From Solicola gregarius (GTDB lineage Bacteria; Actinomycetota; Actinomycetes; Propionibacteriales; Nocardioidaceae), in the NCBI RefSeq assembly GCF_025790165.1, contig NZ_CP094970.1:744001-808000 (forward strand): a DNA stretch of 64,000 bases, in the 5' to 3' direction. The stretch's first letter is position 1. Each line of letters starts with the position of its first letter. Positions 15,875-26,037 of this stretch are shown piece after piece. The notes beneath the pieces are model-generated. The model saw nothing but the letters and a program-made list of their open reading frames with translations, had not been told where the DNA came from and did no database searches. The translations under genes and the position numbers were made by a program.

Positions 15875-16936
15875 TTGGCCACCGCACTGCTTGCCTCGTG
15901 CTCATCCGACGACGACACCGGCGCCGAGCACACTCCTGCGCCGTCCGCTTCTCGGACGCTCACACCGGAGACCGAGCGCTCGCCGCAGAAGGCGGCTCCA
16001 CAGGCCGAAGCGGGCGGCGAGACGGACCATGGAAACGGGACGGCGGAGCCGCAACCCGACGAGCAAACCACCGAGCCCGAGGAGTCGAGCGAGGCACCGA
16101 CCGAGCGCTCGACGACCGACCCGTCGCGTACGCGTACCGCGCCGAACCTCCCCGAAGACGGCGAGGGCGTACTCGACGGACGCCGGATGGTCGCACTGTA
16201 CGGAGTACCCGGTACGTCGTCGCTCGGCGCGCTCGGCGAGCAGCCACTCGGCCAGGCGATCGAGCGGGTCAAAGGGCTGGCGAAACGGTACGAGCCGCTG
16301 ACCGACGACGACGTCGTACCGACGTTCGAGCTGATCGCGTCGGTCGCGTCGACGAGCGCCGGCGCCGATGGCGACTTCTCCTCCGAGATCTCGCCGTCGA
16401 CCCTCCGGCCGTGGATCGAGCGGGCGGCGAAGGAAGGGGTGTACGTCGTGCTCGACCTGCAGCCGGGGCGTACCGACTTCCTGACCCAGGCCAAGCGCTT
16501 CGAGGCGTTGCTGCGGTACCCCAACGTCGGTCTCGCACTCGACCCCGAATGGCGCCTCGGCCCGCGCGAGCGCCATCTCGAGCAGATCGGCTCCGTCCAC
16601 GGCAAGGAGGTCGACGCGACGATCGGCTGGCTGGCGGAGCTCACCCGCCGCGAGGAGCTGCCGGAGAAGCTGGTCGTACTGCACCAGTTCCGTACCTCCA
16701 TGATCGCCGACCGCCGGTCCGTACGTACCGACCGCGACGCGGTCACGGTGCTGATCCACGCCGACGGGCAGGGGACGCAGCCGGCCAAGCGGGGTACCTG
16801 GAAGGCGCTCCACGAGGGCGCGCCGAAGGGTGTCCGATGGGGCTGGAAGAACTTCATCGACGAGGACCACCCGATGCTGACCCCGCAGCAGACGTACCGG
16901 ATCACGCCGAGACCGGACTTCGTCAGCTACCAGTAG
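15875..16936 (+). CDS. Secreted lipoprotein, function unknown (native start probably disrupted)
   Basis: As read, a TTG start at 15875 gives 353 residues with a truncated signal (‘TALLASCSS’). Removing one C from the C6 run just after the ATG at 15829 would give ‘MTPFPRRFAVLPCALLATAL’ followed by the lipobox LASC, a perfect lipoprotein signal. The export stretch is followed by a Pro/Glu/Thr-rich linker (about 10-90) and a globular domain with ‘YVVLDLQPGR’ and ‘ALDPEWRLG’, which suggests a TIM barrel. No catalytic pair is certain. The indel is either a sequencing error or a phase-variable start. Confidence 0.68.
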   Translation: MATALLASCSSDDDTGAEHTPAPSASRTLTPETERSPQKAAPQAEAGGETDHGNGTAEPQPDEQTTEPEESSEAPTERSTTDPSRTRTAPNLPEDGEGVLDGRRMVALYGVPGTSSLGALGEQPLGQAIERVKGLAKRYEPLTDDDVVPTFELIASVASTSAGADGDFSSEISPSTLRPWIERAAKEGVYVVLDLQPGRTDFLTQAKRFEALLRYPNVGLALDPEWRLGPRERHLEQIGSVHGKEVDATIGWLAELTRREELPEKLVVLHQFRTSMIADRRSVRTDRDAVTVLIHADGQGTQPAKRGTWKALHEGAPKGVRWGWKNFIDEDHPMLTPQQTYRITPRPDFVSYQ

Positions 16937-16939
16937 CGG

Positions 16940-17416
16940 TCAGCCCGCGTCGGCCGCGCGCTCCAGCTCGGCGATGTCGATCTTGCCCATCGTGAGCATC
17001 GCGGCCATCGCCCGCTGGCCCCGCTCGGGGTCGGGGTCGCCGACCAGCTCGTCGAGGCGCGTCGGGACGATCTGCCACGAAACGCCGTACCTGTCCTTGA
17101 CCCAACCGCACGGGCCGGGCTGACCGTCCGCGCCGAGCGCGTCCCAGTAGTGGTCGACCTCGTCCTGGTCGGCGCAGTCGACCACGAACGAGATCGACTC
17201 GTCGAACCTGAAGCCCGCCTCGCCGCCGTTGAGCACCATGAAGGGTGTGCCGTCGAGCTCGAACAAGACGGTCATCACCGAGCCCGCAGGCATCGGTCCG
17301 GCCGACCCGTAGTGGGTGATCTCGGTGATCGTGGAGTTCGGGAAGACATCGGTGTAGAAGCGTGCCGCCGCTTCGCCGTTGTCGTCGAACCACAGACAGT
17401 TTCTGATCCTCGGCAT
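16940..17416 (-). CDS. VOC superfamily protein, PhnB/3-demethylubiquinone-methyltransferase-like
   Basis: A 158-residue single-chain VOC fold. ‘CLWFDDNGEAAARFYTDVFP’, ‘FELDGTPFMVLNGG’ and ‘GPCGWVKDRYGVSWQIVP’ are the successive blocks of the PhnB-like subgroup, whose members have no settled function. ATG at 17416 follows GGAGG with five bases. It is convergent with the lipoprotein gene, with three bases between the stops. Confidence 0.82.
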   Translation of the reverse strand: MPRIRNCLWFDDNGEAAARFYTDVFPNSTITEITHYGSAGPMPAGSVMTVLFELDGTPFMVLNGGEAGFRFDESISFVVDCADQDEVDHYWDALGADGQPGPCGWVKDRYGVSWQIVPTRLDELVGDPDPERGQRAMAAMLTMGKIDIAELERAADAG

Positions 17417-17499
17417 GGTCGCCTCCGGTGAGCTCGCGACGACGGCCGGCCCGCCGCCTACGGGTACGACGACGGCCGGGTGCCGAACTCATCGGCCCG

Positions 17500-18288
17500 T
17501 CAGGTCACGGCCATCCGCCAGATCGCGATCACGCCGAGGGCGACGATGCAGGCCCGCAACGCGACGGGATGCAGCCGTCGACCGATGCGCGCGCCGACGT
17601 ACCCGCCGGTCATCGATCCCACGGCGATGAGCGCGACGGCGTCCCAGTGGATGCTGGACCATCCGACGATCAGGTACGTCGTCGCCGCAACCGAGTTCAC
17701 CGTGAGGACCAGGACGTTCTTGAACCCGTTCAGGCGCTGCATCGGATCGGAGACCAGTAGCCCGAGGAGACCCATCAGCAGGATGCCCTGCGCGGCGGCG
17801 AAGTAGCCGCCGTATACCGCACACCCGAAGACCACCGCCGAGATGGCGATGCGGCGCCCGATGCCTGGTGCCGCACCGTCGTCGGCCGGTGGTGCATCGC
17901 CGCGGCGGCGACGCAGGCTGCGCTGCACGAGCGGCTGGATGAGGACGAGCACGAGCGCAACGACGATCAGCGTCGGCACGATCGCCTCGAACGCCTCCTC
18001 CGGCAGGTGCAGCAGCAGGAACGCGCCGACGAGCGCACCGGCCATGGACATCGGTACGAGCCGCGCCAGCCGACGACCCTGCCCGACCAGCTCGCGCCGG
18101 TAGCCGAGCGAGCCGGAGACGCCTCCGGGGATCAGCCCGAGAGCGTTGCTCATCGTCGCCGAGACCGGGGGCACGCCGACCGCGACGAGGGTGGGGAAGG
18201 TGATCAGTGTGCCCGACCCGACGACCGTGTTGATCGTCCCCGCGCCGACACCGGCGACGAGCACGAGGAGCATCTCGATCGGGCTCAT
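17500..18288 (-). CDS. TauE/SafE-family sulfite/organosulfonate exporter-like permease
   Basis: A 262-residue membrane protein with about eight hydrophobic segments. The duplicated TauE/SafE signature is visible as ‘GAGTINTVVGSGTLITFPTL’ (residues 16-35) and ‘GGYFAAAQGILLMGLLGLL’ (about 165-185). It is predicted to export sulfite, sulfoacetate or related anions. It lies 18 bases downstream of the gamma-glutamyltransferase gene, so the pair may handle sulfur compounds released from gamma-glutamyl thiols; this is inference. Confidence 0.82.
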   Translation of the reverse strand: MSPIEMLLVLVAGVGAGTINTVVGSGTLITFPTLVAVGVPPVSATMSNALGLIPGGVSGSLGYRRELVGQGRRLARLVPMSMAGALVGAFLLLHLPEEAFEAIVPTLIVVALVLVLIQPLVQRSLRRRRGDAPPADDGAAPGIGRRIAISAVVFGCAVYGGYFAAAQGILLMGLLGLLVSDPMQRLNGFKNVLVLTVNSVAATTYLIVGWSSIHWDAVALIAVGSMTGGYVGARIGRRLHPVALRACIVALGVIAIWRMAVT

Positions 18289-18306
18289 GACCCAGCTACC
18301 TGCGGC

Positions 18307-20079
18307 TCATCTGCCGACGGCATAGCCCTGCATCCCCCGTGGGTTCGCCGCCGCGCGTACCTGCCCGGTGCGCGGATCGCGTGCGACGGCCGACAGTCGG
18401 CCGAGCTCCCAGGCGCCGGCAACGCTCATCCGGTGACCGCGCGACTCGAGCTCCGCAACGACCTCGGCGCCCAACCGCTCCTCCGCGACGACCTGCCCCG
18501 GGTATGCGTCGCGCGGGTAGAACGACCCCGGGAAATGCGTCGTGTGGAACATCGGGGCGTCGATCGCCTCCTGCAGGTTCATGCCGCCGAGCAGGTGGTT
18601 GAGCAGGAACACGAGCTGCCACTGGTCCTGCTGGTCGCCTCCGGGAGAGCCGTACGCGAGCACGGCCTCGCAGTCGCGCGAGACCATCGTCGGCGAGAGG
18701 GTCGTACGCGGCCGCTTGCCCGGGGCAAGGGAGTTGGGCAGCCCTTCCTCGAGCCACGCCATCTGCAACCGGGTGCCGAGCCCGAAGCCGAGGTCGGGGA
18801 TCACCGGGCTCGCATGCAACCAGCCGCCACTCGGCGTCGCCGAGATCATCGTTCCCCAGCGGTCGACGACGTCGAGGTGCACCGTGTCGCCCCGGCCCGA
18901 ACCGCCGTCGGCGGCGATCGGCTCGCCCGTCGTCGCATCGACCGGTGGGCGTACGGAGGTGTCGCGATCGATGATCTCGGGAAGCACCGGAATCCGACCG
19001 CCCGGAGCTCCGGGACGCAGGTCGAGGGACGCTTCGTCACCGATGAGGCCCCTGCGGCCGTCGTTGTACGCCGGCGACAACAGCGCGTCGAGCGGCACGT
19101 CGGCCACGTCGCCGTACCACGCCTCACGATCGGCGAAGGCGAGCTTGGCCGCCTCGACGACCGCGTGGACGAAGTCCGGAGTGCCGGGGCGGATGTCGAG
19201 ACCGTCGAGCAGAGCGAGCTGCTGGAGCAGCACCGGACCCTGGCCCCACGGGCCGGTCTTGTAGACGGTGTGAGAGCCGAACTCGATACCGACCGGCGCC
19301 TCGTACGCCGGCCGCCATCGTGCGAGGTCGGCACCGGTGATGAGTCCCGAGTGCTTCGTACCCGTCGAGTCGAGCCAGGCCGTCCGCGCCCACGCATCGA
19401 CCGCCTCGGCGACGAAGCCGTCCGACCACGCGGTCAGCGCGCTGGCGATCCGGCTCTCGCGAGTGGAGCCGACCGCCGCGCGTACGAGCCGCTCATAGGT
19501 GCCGGCGAGCGCGGGGTTGGTGAACAACGCGCCCGCATGCGGAGCCCTGCCACCCCGGAGATACACCGTGGCCGACGTCGTCCACTCGTCGGCGAAGAGC
19601 TGCTCGACCCGGGCGATTCCCGCGGCGACCTTGGCGGTGAGCGGGTAGCCGTTGCTCGCGTATCCGATCGCGTAGGCGAGCACATCGGACAGCTCCCAGG
19701 TGCCGTGATCACGGAGCAACGTCAGCCAGCCCGGAGTCGCGCCGGGCACGACCGCGGCAAGCTGGCCCGACCCGGGCACGAGGTCGAGACCGAGGTCGCG
19801 GTACGCCTGCGGCGTAGCGGCCTCGGGCGCCGGGCCCTGAGCGCAGAGCACGGTCGGCCGCTCGTCGCCCACGCGACTGAACAGCAGCGGGAGATCGCCG
19901 CCGGGGCCGTTCTGGTGCGGCTCGACGACCTGCAGCACGAACCCGCCGGCGACGACCGCGTCGAAGGCATTGCCACCGCGCTCGAGCACGGACATGGCGG
20001 TCTGGCTGGAGAGCCAGTGGGTCGACGCGGCCATCCCGAACGTACCCGCGAGCTCGGGCCGGGTGGTGAAGTCGGTCAT
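18307..20079 (-). CDS. Gamma-glutamyltransferase family protein
   Basis: A 590-residue Ntn hydrolase, probably self-cleaving before the Thr at about 399 in ‘GDTVHLDVVDRWGTMISAT’, which matches the Thr-x-His start of the small subunit in known enzymes. Large-subunit blocks ‘GGNAFDAVVA’ and ‘NGPGGDLPLLF’ are present. It removes or transfers gamma-glutamyl groups from glutathione-like or other conjugates. No signal peptide is seen, unlike many periplasmic relatives. AGGAAGG precedes the ATG at 20079. Acylase-type activity on another amide is possible. Confidence 0.85.
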   Translation of the reverse strand: MTDFTTRPELAGTFGMAASTHWLSSQTAMSVLERGGNAFDAVVAGGFVLQVVEPHQNGPGGDLPLLFSRVGDERPTVLCAQGPAPEAATPQAYRDLGLDLVPGSGQLAAVVPGATPGWLTLLRDHGTWELSDVLAYAIGYASNGYPLTAKVAAGIARVEQLFADEWTTSATVYLRGGRAPHAGALFTNPALAGTYERLVRAAVGSTRESRIASALTAWSDGFVAEAVDAWARTAWLDSTGTKHSGLITGADLARWRPAYEAPVGIEFGSHTVYKTGPWGQGPVLLQQLALLDGLDIRPGTPDFVHAVVEAAKLAFADREAWYGDVADVPLDALLSPAYNDGRRGLIGDEASLDLRPGAPGGRIPVLPEIIDRDTSVRPPVDATTGEPIAADGGSGRGDTVHLDVVDRWGTMISATPSGGWLHASPVIPDLGFGLGTRLQMAWLEEGLPNSLAPGKRPRTTLSPTMVSRDCEAVLAYGSPGGDQQDQWQLVFLLNHLLGGMNLQEAIDAPMFHTTHFPGSFYPRDAYPGQVVAEERLGAEVVAELESRGHRMSVAGAWELGRLSAVARDPRTGQVRAAANPRGMQGYAVGR

Positions 20080-20090
20080 CTGCTGCCTTC

Positions 20091-20579
20091 CTATGTCGGC
20101 GATCGAGCCTCCAACGTGAACTCCATCCGTGGCAGCACCCGGCCCGGAATGGATCCGCTCGGCGACTCACCCACCCGCCTCGCACCGAACCGTGCGTAGA
20201 ACGGCTCAGCGCCCGGGTCGGAGTCGAGTCGTACGCGCCGGAACCCGAGTCGCCGCGCCGCCGCCAGCGCGTCCTCGAGCAGTCTCCGGCCGACACCCTC
20301 TCCGATGTACGGCGGGTCGACGAACAGGGCCGCGAGCTCGCCTTCCGGTGGGCCACCCTTGAGCAGCGAGAACCCCGCAACGGAACCCGCGACCTCGGCA
20401 ACGGACGCGGTGCCCGAGGCGAGTTGCGGCGGGCTGAAGGTCAGCTCATCCGCGCAGGCGGCCAGGAACTCCGCGGAGTAGCCCCAATGGGCCTTCGAAC
20501 GGAGGGCGAGGGCCGACAGGATCGCGGCCTCGGCGGAAACTGCGGGCCGCACGCGTACTCGACCCCGGTACTCGCTCAC
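20091..20579 (-). CDS. GNAT family N-acetyltransferase
   Basis: A 162-residue single-domain acetyltransferase. ‘ELAALFVDPPYIGEGVGRRLLE’ includes the acetyl-CoA pyrophosphate loop, and ‘FYARFGARRVGE’ is the C-terminal strand. GTG at 20579 was chosen as the start of the fold; TACGAT lies nine bases upstream. It is 11 bases upstream of the gamma-glutamyltransferase gene on the same strand. Substrate unknown. Confidence 0.8.
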   Translation of the reverse strand: MSEYRGRVRVRPAVSAEAAILSALALRSKAHWGYSAEFLAACADELTFSPPQLASGTASVAEVAGSVAGFSLLKGGPPEGELAALFVDPPYIGEGVGRRLLEDALAAARRLGFRRVRLDSDPGAEPFYARFGARRVGESPSGSIPGRVLPRMEFTLEARSPT

Positions 20580-20712
20580 AACGGGTGCATCGTACCCGGA
20601 CGCGCCCGAAGCGCACCCGAACCCGGCGACTAGGCTGAAGCCTCCGACATAGCCGACGCGGCGCCATCCTGCCGCGTCCGCCTGCTGCGACTTTCTAGGA
20701 GAGATCCCGGAT

Positions 20713-22932
<2,220 letters not shown>

Positions 22933-22993
22933 CGCGGCCACGCAGCGACGGGACCTGCGTACGCCCGTGCCGTCGATCTGACAGGGTTGACGA

Positions 22994-23452
22994 ATGCCCG
23001 ATACCACCACAGACGAACAGCTGTCGAGCCTGCTCGACGCCGCGCGAGACCTGACGCGGCAGCGTTTCGCCGCCGACGAGCCCGACGTCGGCGCGGCCGC
23101 AATGCTGCTCGCGGACGGCTCGGTCGTCACCAGCACCACGCCCGACTACTTCAACAAGATGGTCGACGTCTGCCAGGAGACCGGGTCGCTGCTGGAGGCG
23201 TTCAAACGCGACCTGAGCGTCGTTGCCAGCGTGTGTGTCGGCCGAGTGGCCCCGGAGACATTCCTGGTGCTCAGCCCGTGCGGGGTCTGTCTCGAGCGCC
23301 TGATCTCGCACGGGCCCGACGTCGTCGTCGGAGTGCCCGATGAAGGTGACGCCACGCGGGCCCGATGGGTGTCGGTGCGCGAGGCGCATCCGTACTTCTG
23401 GGGCAGGATCTGGACCGAGAAGCTTCCGTACCCCGGTGCCGACCACGACTGA
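22994..23452 (+). CDS. Cytidine/blasticidin deaminase-like protein
   Basis: A 152-residue zinc hydrolase. ‘VDVCQETGSLLEAFK’ gives the first zinc Cys with the catalytic Glu (C-Q-E instead of the usual C-A-E), and ‘LSPCGVCLERL’ gives the second pair, matching the tetrameric cytidine-deaminase fold. ‘DYFNKMVD’ precedes it, where blasticidin-S-deaminase relatives have their substrate loop. The substrate may be a nucleoside or a modified base. It starts 61 bases after icd. Confidence 0.78.
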   Translation: MPDTTTDEQLSSLLDAARDLTRQRFAADEPDVGAAAMLLADGSVVTSTTPDYFNKMVDVCQETGSLLEAFKRDLSVVASVCVGRVAPETFLVLSPCGVCLERLISHGPDVVVGVPDEGDATRARWVSVREAHPYFWGRIWTEKLPYPGADHD

Positions 23453-23462
23453 CCCGGGCGGC

Positions 23463-24287
23463 CTAAGACCGGCTGGCCACCGACTCGCTAAGAGCCGCGT
23501 GCGCCAGACGACCGAGTGCGGCGCGTACGCCGGCGTCGCGCGCCTGCGGATGTGGTTCGGCGATCTCGAAGCGGTCGAAGTAGCGGCCCGTCGTCGTCGC
23601 GAGCGATGAGTCGAGGGCGAGTCGGAGCACCGGAAGCATCCCGTCCTCGACCGTCGTTGCGGGCACGAATCCGCTGTCGCTGACCATCGTCGTCGCCATC
23701 AGGTGTGCGGGGTGGACGGCGTTGACGGTGGTTCCGCTGCCCCGGAGCAGGTCCGCCAGGTCGATCGTGTCCATGATCAGTGCCAGTTTGCTACGGCAGT
23801 ACGCCTCGACGCCGTCGTACTCGCGGGTGAACCCGATGTCGGCGAGGTCGATGGGCGCCTGGCCGATCGACGCGACGTTGATGATCCGCCCTTGTGGCGC
23901 GGCACTCAGCAACGGGGCGAGGGCACGGTTCAACTGGTAGGGCCCAAGGTAGTTGCCCACCATGCGCAGCTCGTGATCGCCGGAGTTGACCTCCCGTCGG
24001 GTCGGATCCGTGCCGCCTCCGACGGCCGCATTGTTGACCAGCACGTCGAGCGAGTCGAGCGCGTCGAGCACCTGGAACGCCACGCCTGCGACGTCCTCGG
24101 GCTCGGTGATATCTGCGCGGACCGTACGTACGTCGGCACCGAGCGCAGTGATCTCTGCGGCGAGTGACTCGAGGCGGGCGTCGTCGCGCCCATGCACCAC
24201 CAGGTCGAAGCCGGAAACCGCGAACTGGCGGGCGAGTGCGCGACCGAGTCCACCTGTCGCGCCGGTGATGAGAGCAGTTCTATTCAT
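23463..24287 (-). CDS. SDR family NAD(P)-dependent oxidoreductase
   Basis: A 274-residue classical SDR. ‘TGATGGLGRALA’ at 8-19 binds the cofactor, ‘NNAAVGGG’ is the central strand, and Ser in ‘INVASIGQ’ and ‘YCRSK’ form the catalytic Ser-Tyr-Lys set. It is divergent from a MarR regulator over 63 bases that contain one palindrome and both -10 elements, so MarR control is likely. Start ATG at 24287, leaderless. Confidence 0.86.
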   Translation of the reverse strand: MNRTALITGATGGLGRALARQFAVSGFDLVVHGRDDARLESLAAEITALGADVRTVRADITEPEDVAGVAFQVLDALDSLDVLVNNAAVGGGTDPTRREVNSGDHELRMVGNYLGPYQLNRALAPLLSAAPQGRIINVASIGQAPIDLADIGFTREYDGVEAYCRSKLALIMDTIDLADLLRGSGTTVNAVHPAHLMATTMVSDSGFVPATTVEDGMLPVLRLALDSSLATTTGRYFDRFEIAEPHPQARDAGVRAALGRLAHAALSESVASRS

Positions 24288-24326
24288 GTCTTGAGCATAA
24301 TCAATGTCTTTATGGTGATCAAGACA
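24287..24326. promoter_or_regulatory. MarR-type operator between SDR and MarR genes
   Basis: TGTCTTGA at 24287-24294 and TCAAGACA at 24319-24326 are perfect inverted arms, with a further TGTCTT at 24305. The left arm overlaps the SDR transcription start; the right arm lies 13 bases before the MarR -10. Confidence 0.55.
24294..24299 (-). promoter_or_regulatory. Leaderless -10 (TATGCT) for SDR gene
   Basis: TATGCT, six bases, ATG at 24287. Confidence 0.55.
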
Positions 24327-24338
24327 TAGCGACTCGCG

Positions 24339-24344
24339 TAGGAT
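24339..24344 (+). promoter_or_regulatory. Leaderless -10 (TAGGAT) for MarR gene
   Basis: TAGGAT, six bases, ATG at 24351. Confidence 0.55.
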
Positions 24345-24350
24345 CACGGC

Positions 24351-24780
24351 ATGGGACTACGACCCGAGGATCGGCTCGGACTCGACATCAAACGAGCCGA
24401 GCAGACGCTGATGTCGGCGAAGGCGTCGGCCCTTCGCGAACACGAGCTGACGGTGGCGCAGTACGCCGCGCTGTACGCGCTCGCGGAGAACCCTGGCATC
24501 TCGGGTGCCGGCCTGGCGCGCGCCTGCCTCGTGACGCCCCAGGCCGCCGCCGCCGTACTCAAGACACTTCGAGGGTCGCGGCCTGATCGAGCGGTCGCGC
24601 AACGACTGGAACCACAACGTACGCGAGTCGGCGCTGACCAAGGACGGCAAGCACCTGCTCGACGCTGCCGATGCCACCGCGGTACGGATCGAACGCCGGA
24701 TGCGCGATGCATTGTCCGCGCACGAGCGCACCGAGCTCAAGCGGCTGCTCGCGACCTGCGCCGACGCGATCCGGGCCTGA
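24351..24780 (+). pseudogene. MarR-family regulator, apparent one-base frameshift
   Basis: The first 73 codons read a MarR domain (‘LTVAQYAALYALAENPGISGAGLARAC’-like helices, then ‘TPQAAAAVLKTL’). An extra T near 24568 then shifts the frame. The other frame continues perfectly as ‘EGRGLIERSRNDWNHNVRES’ and ‘LTKDGKHLLDAADATAVRIE’ to a TGA at 24780, the wing and dimerisation helices. Corrected, it would be about 142 residues, normal for MarR. It probably controls the divergent SDR gene. A sequencing error is as likely as true inactivation. Confidence 0.78.
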
Positions 24781-24828
24781 CGGCGCTCGGAGGAAGTACG
24801 GCGCCACCAGGGGTGGCATGGACGAGGC

Positions 24829-24834
24829 TAACGT
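24829..24834 (+). promoter_or_regulatory. Leaderless -10 (TAACGT) for hypothetical gene
   Basis: TAACGT, six bases, ATG at 24841. Confidence 0.55.
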
Positions 24835-24840
24835 TTCCCC

Positions 24841-25923
24841 ATGAGCACTGAGGTGCCCGGCGTACGGCTGCGGCGTACTGCCGAGTCGTCCGACGCCGTG
24901 TCCGCGCTCGGCGATCTGCTCGGGGGCACGGTCGGGCTCGAGGCGATGCTCGGCGACCTGAACCGGCGTGCCCGGCGGTTTCGGGCGCCCGGGTCGACCG
25001 TGTCCAGCAGCATGCGTTGGAACGTCCACGACTGTCTCGACCGCCGTTGGTGGCCGCAGGGCGTGACGTCGTCGGCCGATGCCTCGGTCGACGAGACATA
25101 CGCCGGGCGGCGGGTGCTCGCCGTGAGCTGGTACGCGAAGGCGCGCCGCGGCGTCCGCAAGGGCAGTCGGATCAGCGTCCTCGATATCGCCTCGCGCGCG
25201 TACCGGCATGTGCTGCTCGTCGTGCCTTCGCTGGACGACTCCGGGCGACTGCGGGTCGACCCGCTACCGGTACACGCCGGCGGAATCGTCTGGCACGGCC
25301 CGTATCTGCACGTCGCCGCGACGCGCCGCGGGCTGTTCACGGCGCGCCTCGACCAGCTGCTGCGCGTACCCGACCGGCTGCGGACCGACGACCGCGATGC
25401 GATCGGCGTCGACGGCGACCGCCTTGCCAGCTTCGGCTACCGCTACCTACTGCCGGTCTGTTCGTCGTACGCGGCCGAGTACGACGACGGCGTGGAACCG
25501 ATGCGCTACTCGTTCGCGTCACTCGCCCGCACACAGCAGGGGCCGAGACTGATCACCGGCGAGTACGGCCGCGGCGCGATGACGCGGCGATTGGTGCAGT
25601 TTCGGATCGACGGTTCGACCAGCGCCGTGACCGCAGACGCGGACGGAGCCGCACGCCCCGAGCTCCTCCATGACGGCGGTGTCGGCAACATGCAGGGCGC
25701 GACCGTGGTCGACGGACGTTGGTACGTGACCCGCTCGCGCGGGCCATGGGGCAGGGGCAGCATCTGTGTCGGCGAGCCGGGCGCCCTCGTCGAGCATCAG
25801 CGCGCCCTGCCCATGGGTCCGGAGGACCTGACGTACTGGCCGTCGACCGACCTGTTCTGGACCGTCTCTGAGTGGCCGGGCAGGCGGTGGATCGCCGCGA
25901 TACCGCGCGCTCGCCTGGGCTGA
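24841..25923 (+). CDS. Conserved actinobacterial hypothetical protein, probable beta-propeller
   Basis: A 360-residue protein without signal peptide or membrane segments. Repeating beta-rich blocks (‘YRHVLLVVPSLDD’, ‘GGIVWHGPYLHVAATRRGLF’, ‘NMQGATVVDGRWYVTRS’, ‘PEDLTYWPSTDLFWTVSEWP’) suggest propeller blades. I recognise the pattern from proteins annotated only as hypothetical or secreted in Streptomyces and relatives. No catalytic residues can be named. Context gives no clue: it is followed by an efflux pump after 114 bases. Confidence 0.65.
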   Translation: MSTEVPGVRLRRTAESSDAVSALGDLLGGTVGLEAMLGDLNRRARRFRAPGSTVSSSMRWNVHDCLDRRWWPQGVTSSADASVDETYAGRRVLAVSWYAKARRGVRKGSRISVLDIASRAYRHVLLVVPSLDDSGRLRVDPLPVHAGGIVWHGPYLHVAATRRGLFTARLDQLLRVPDRLRTDDRDAIGVDGDRLASFGYRYLLPVCSSYAAEYDDGVEPMRYSFASLARTQQGPRLITGEYGRGAMTRRLVQFRIDGSTSAVTADADGAARPELLHDGGVGNMQGATVVDGRWYVTRSRGPWGRGSICVGEPGALVEHQRALPMGPEDLTYWPSTDLFWTVSEWPGRRWIAAIPRARLG

Positions 25924-26037
25924 GCCGGGCCGTACGCCTCGAGCTCGACGATGCTTCGGCGTGCCGCTGCCACGTACCCGTGCGAGACTGCGAATCGGAC
26001 CCGTGGTGACGCGGGCGAGGCGGTACGGGAGGTCGTC

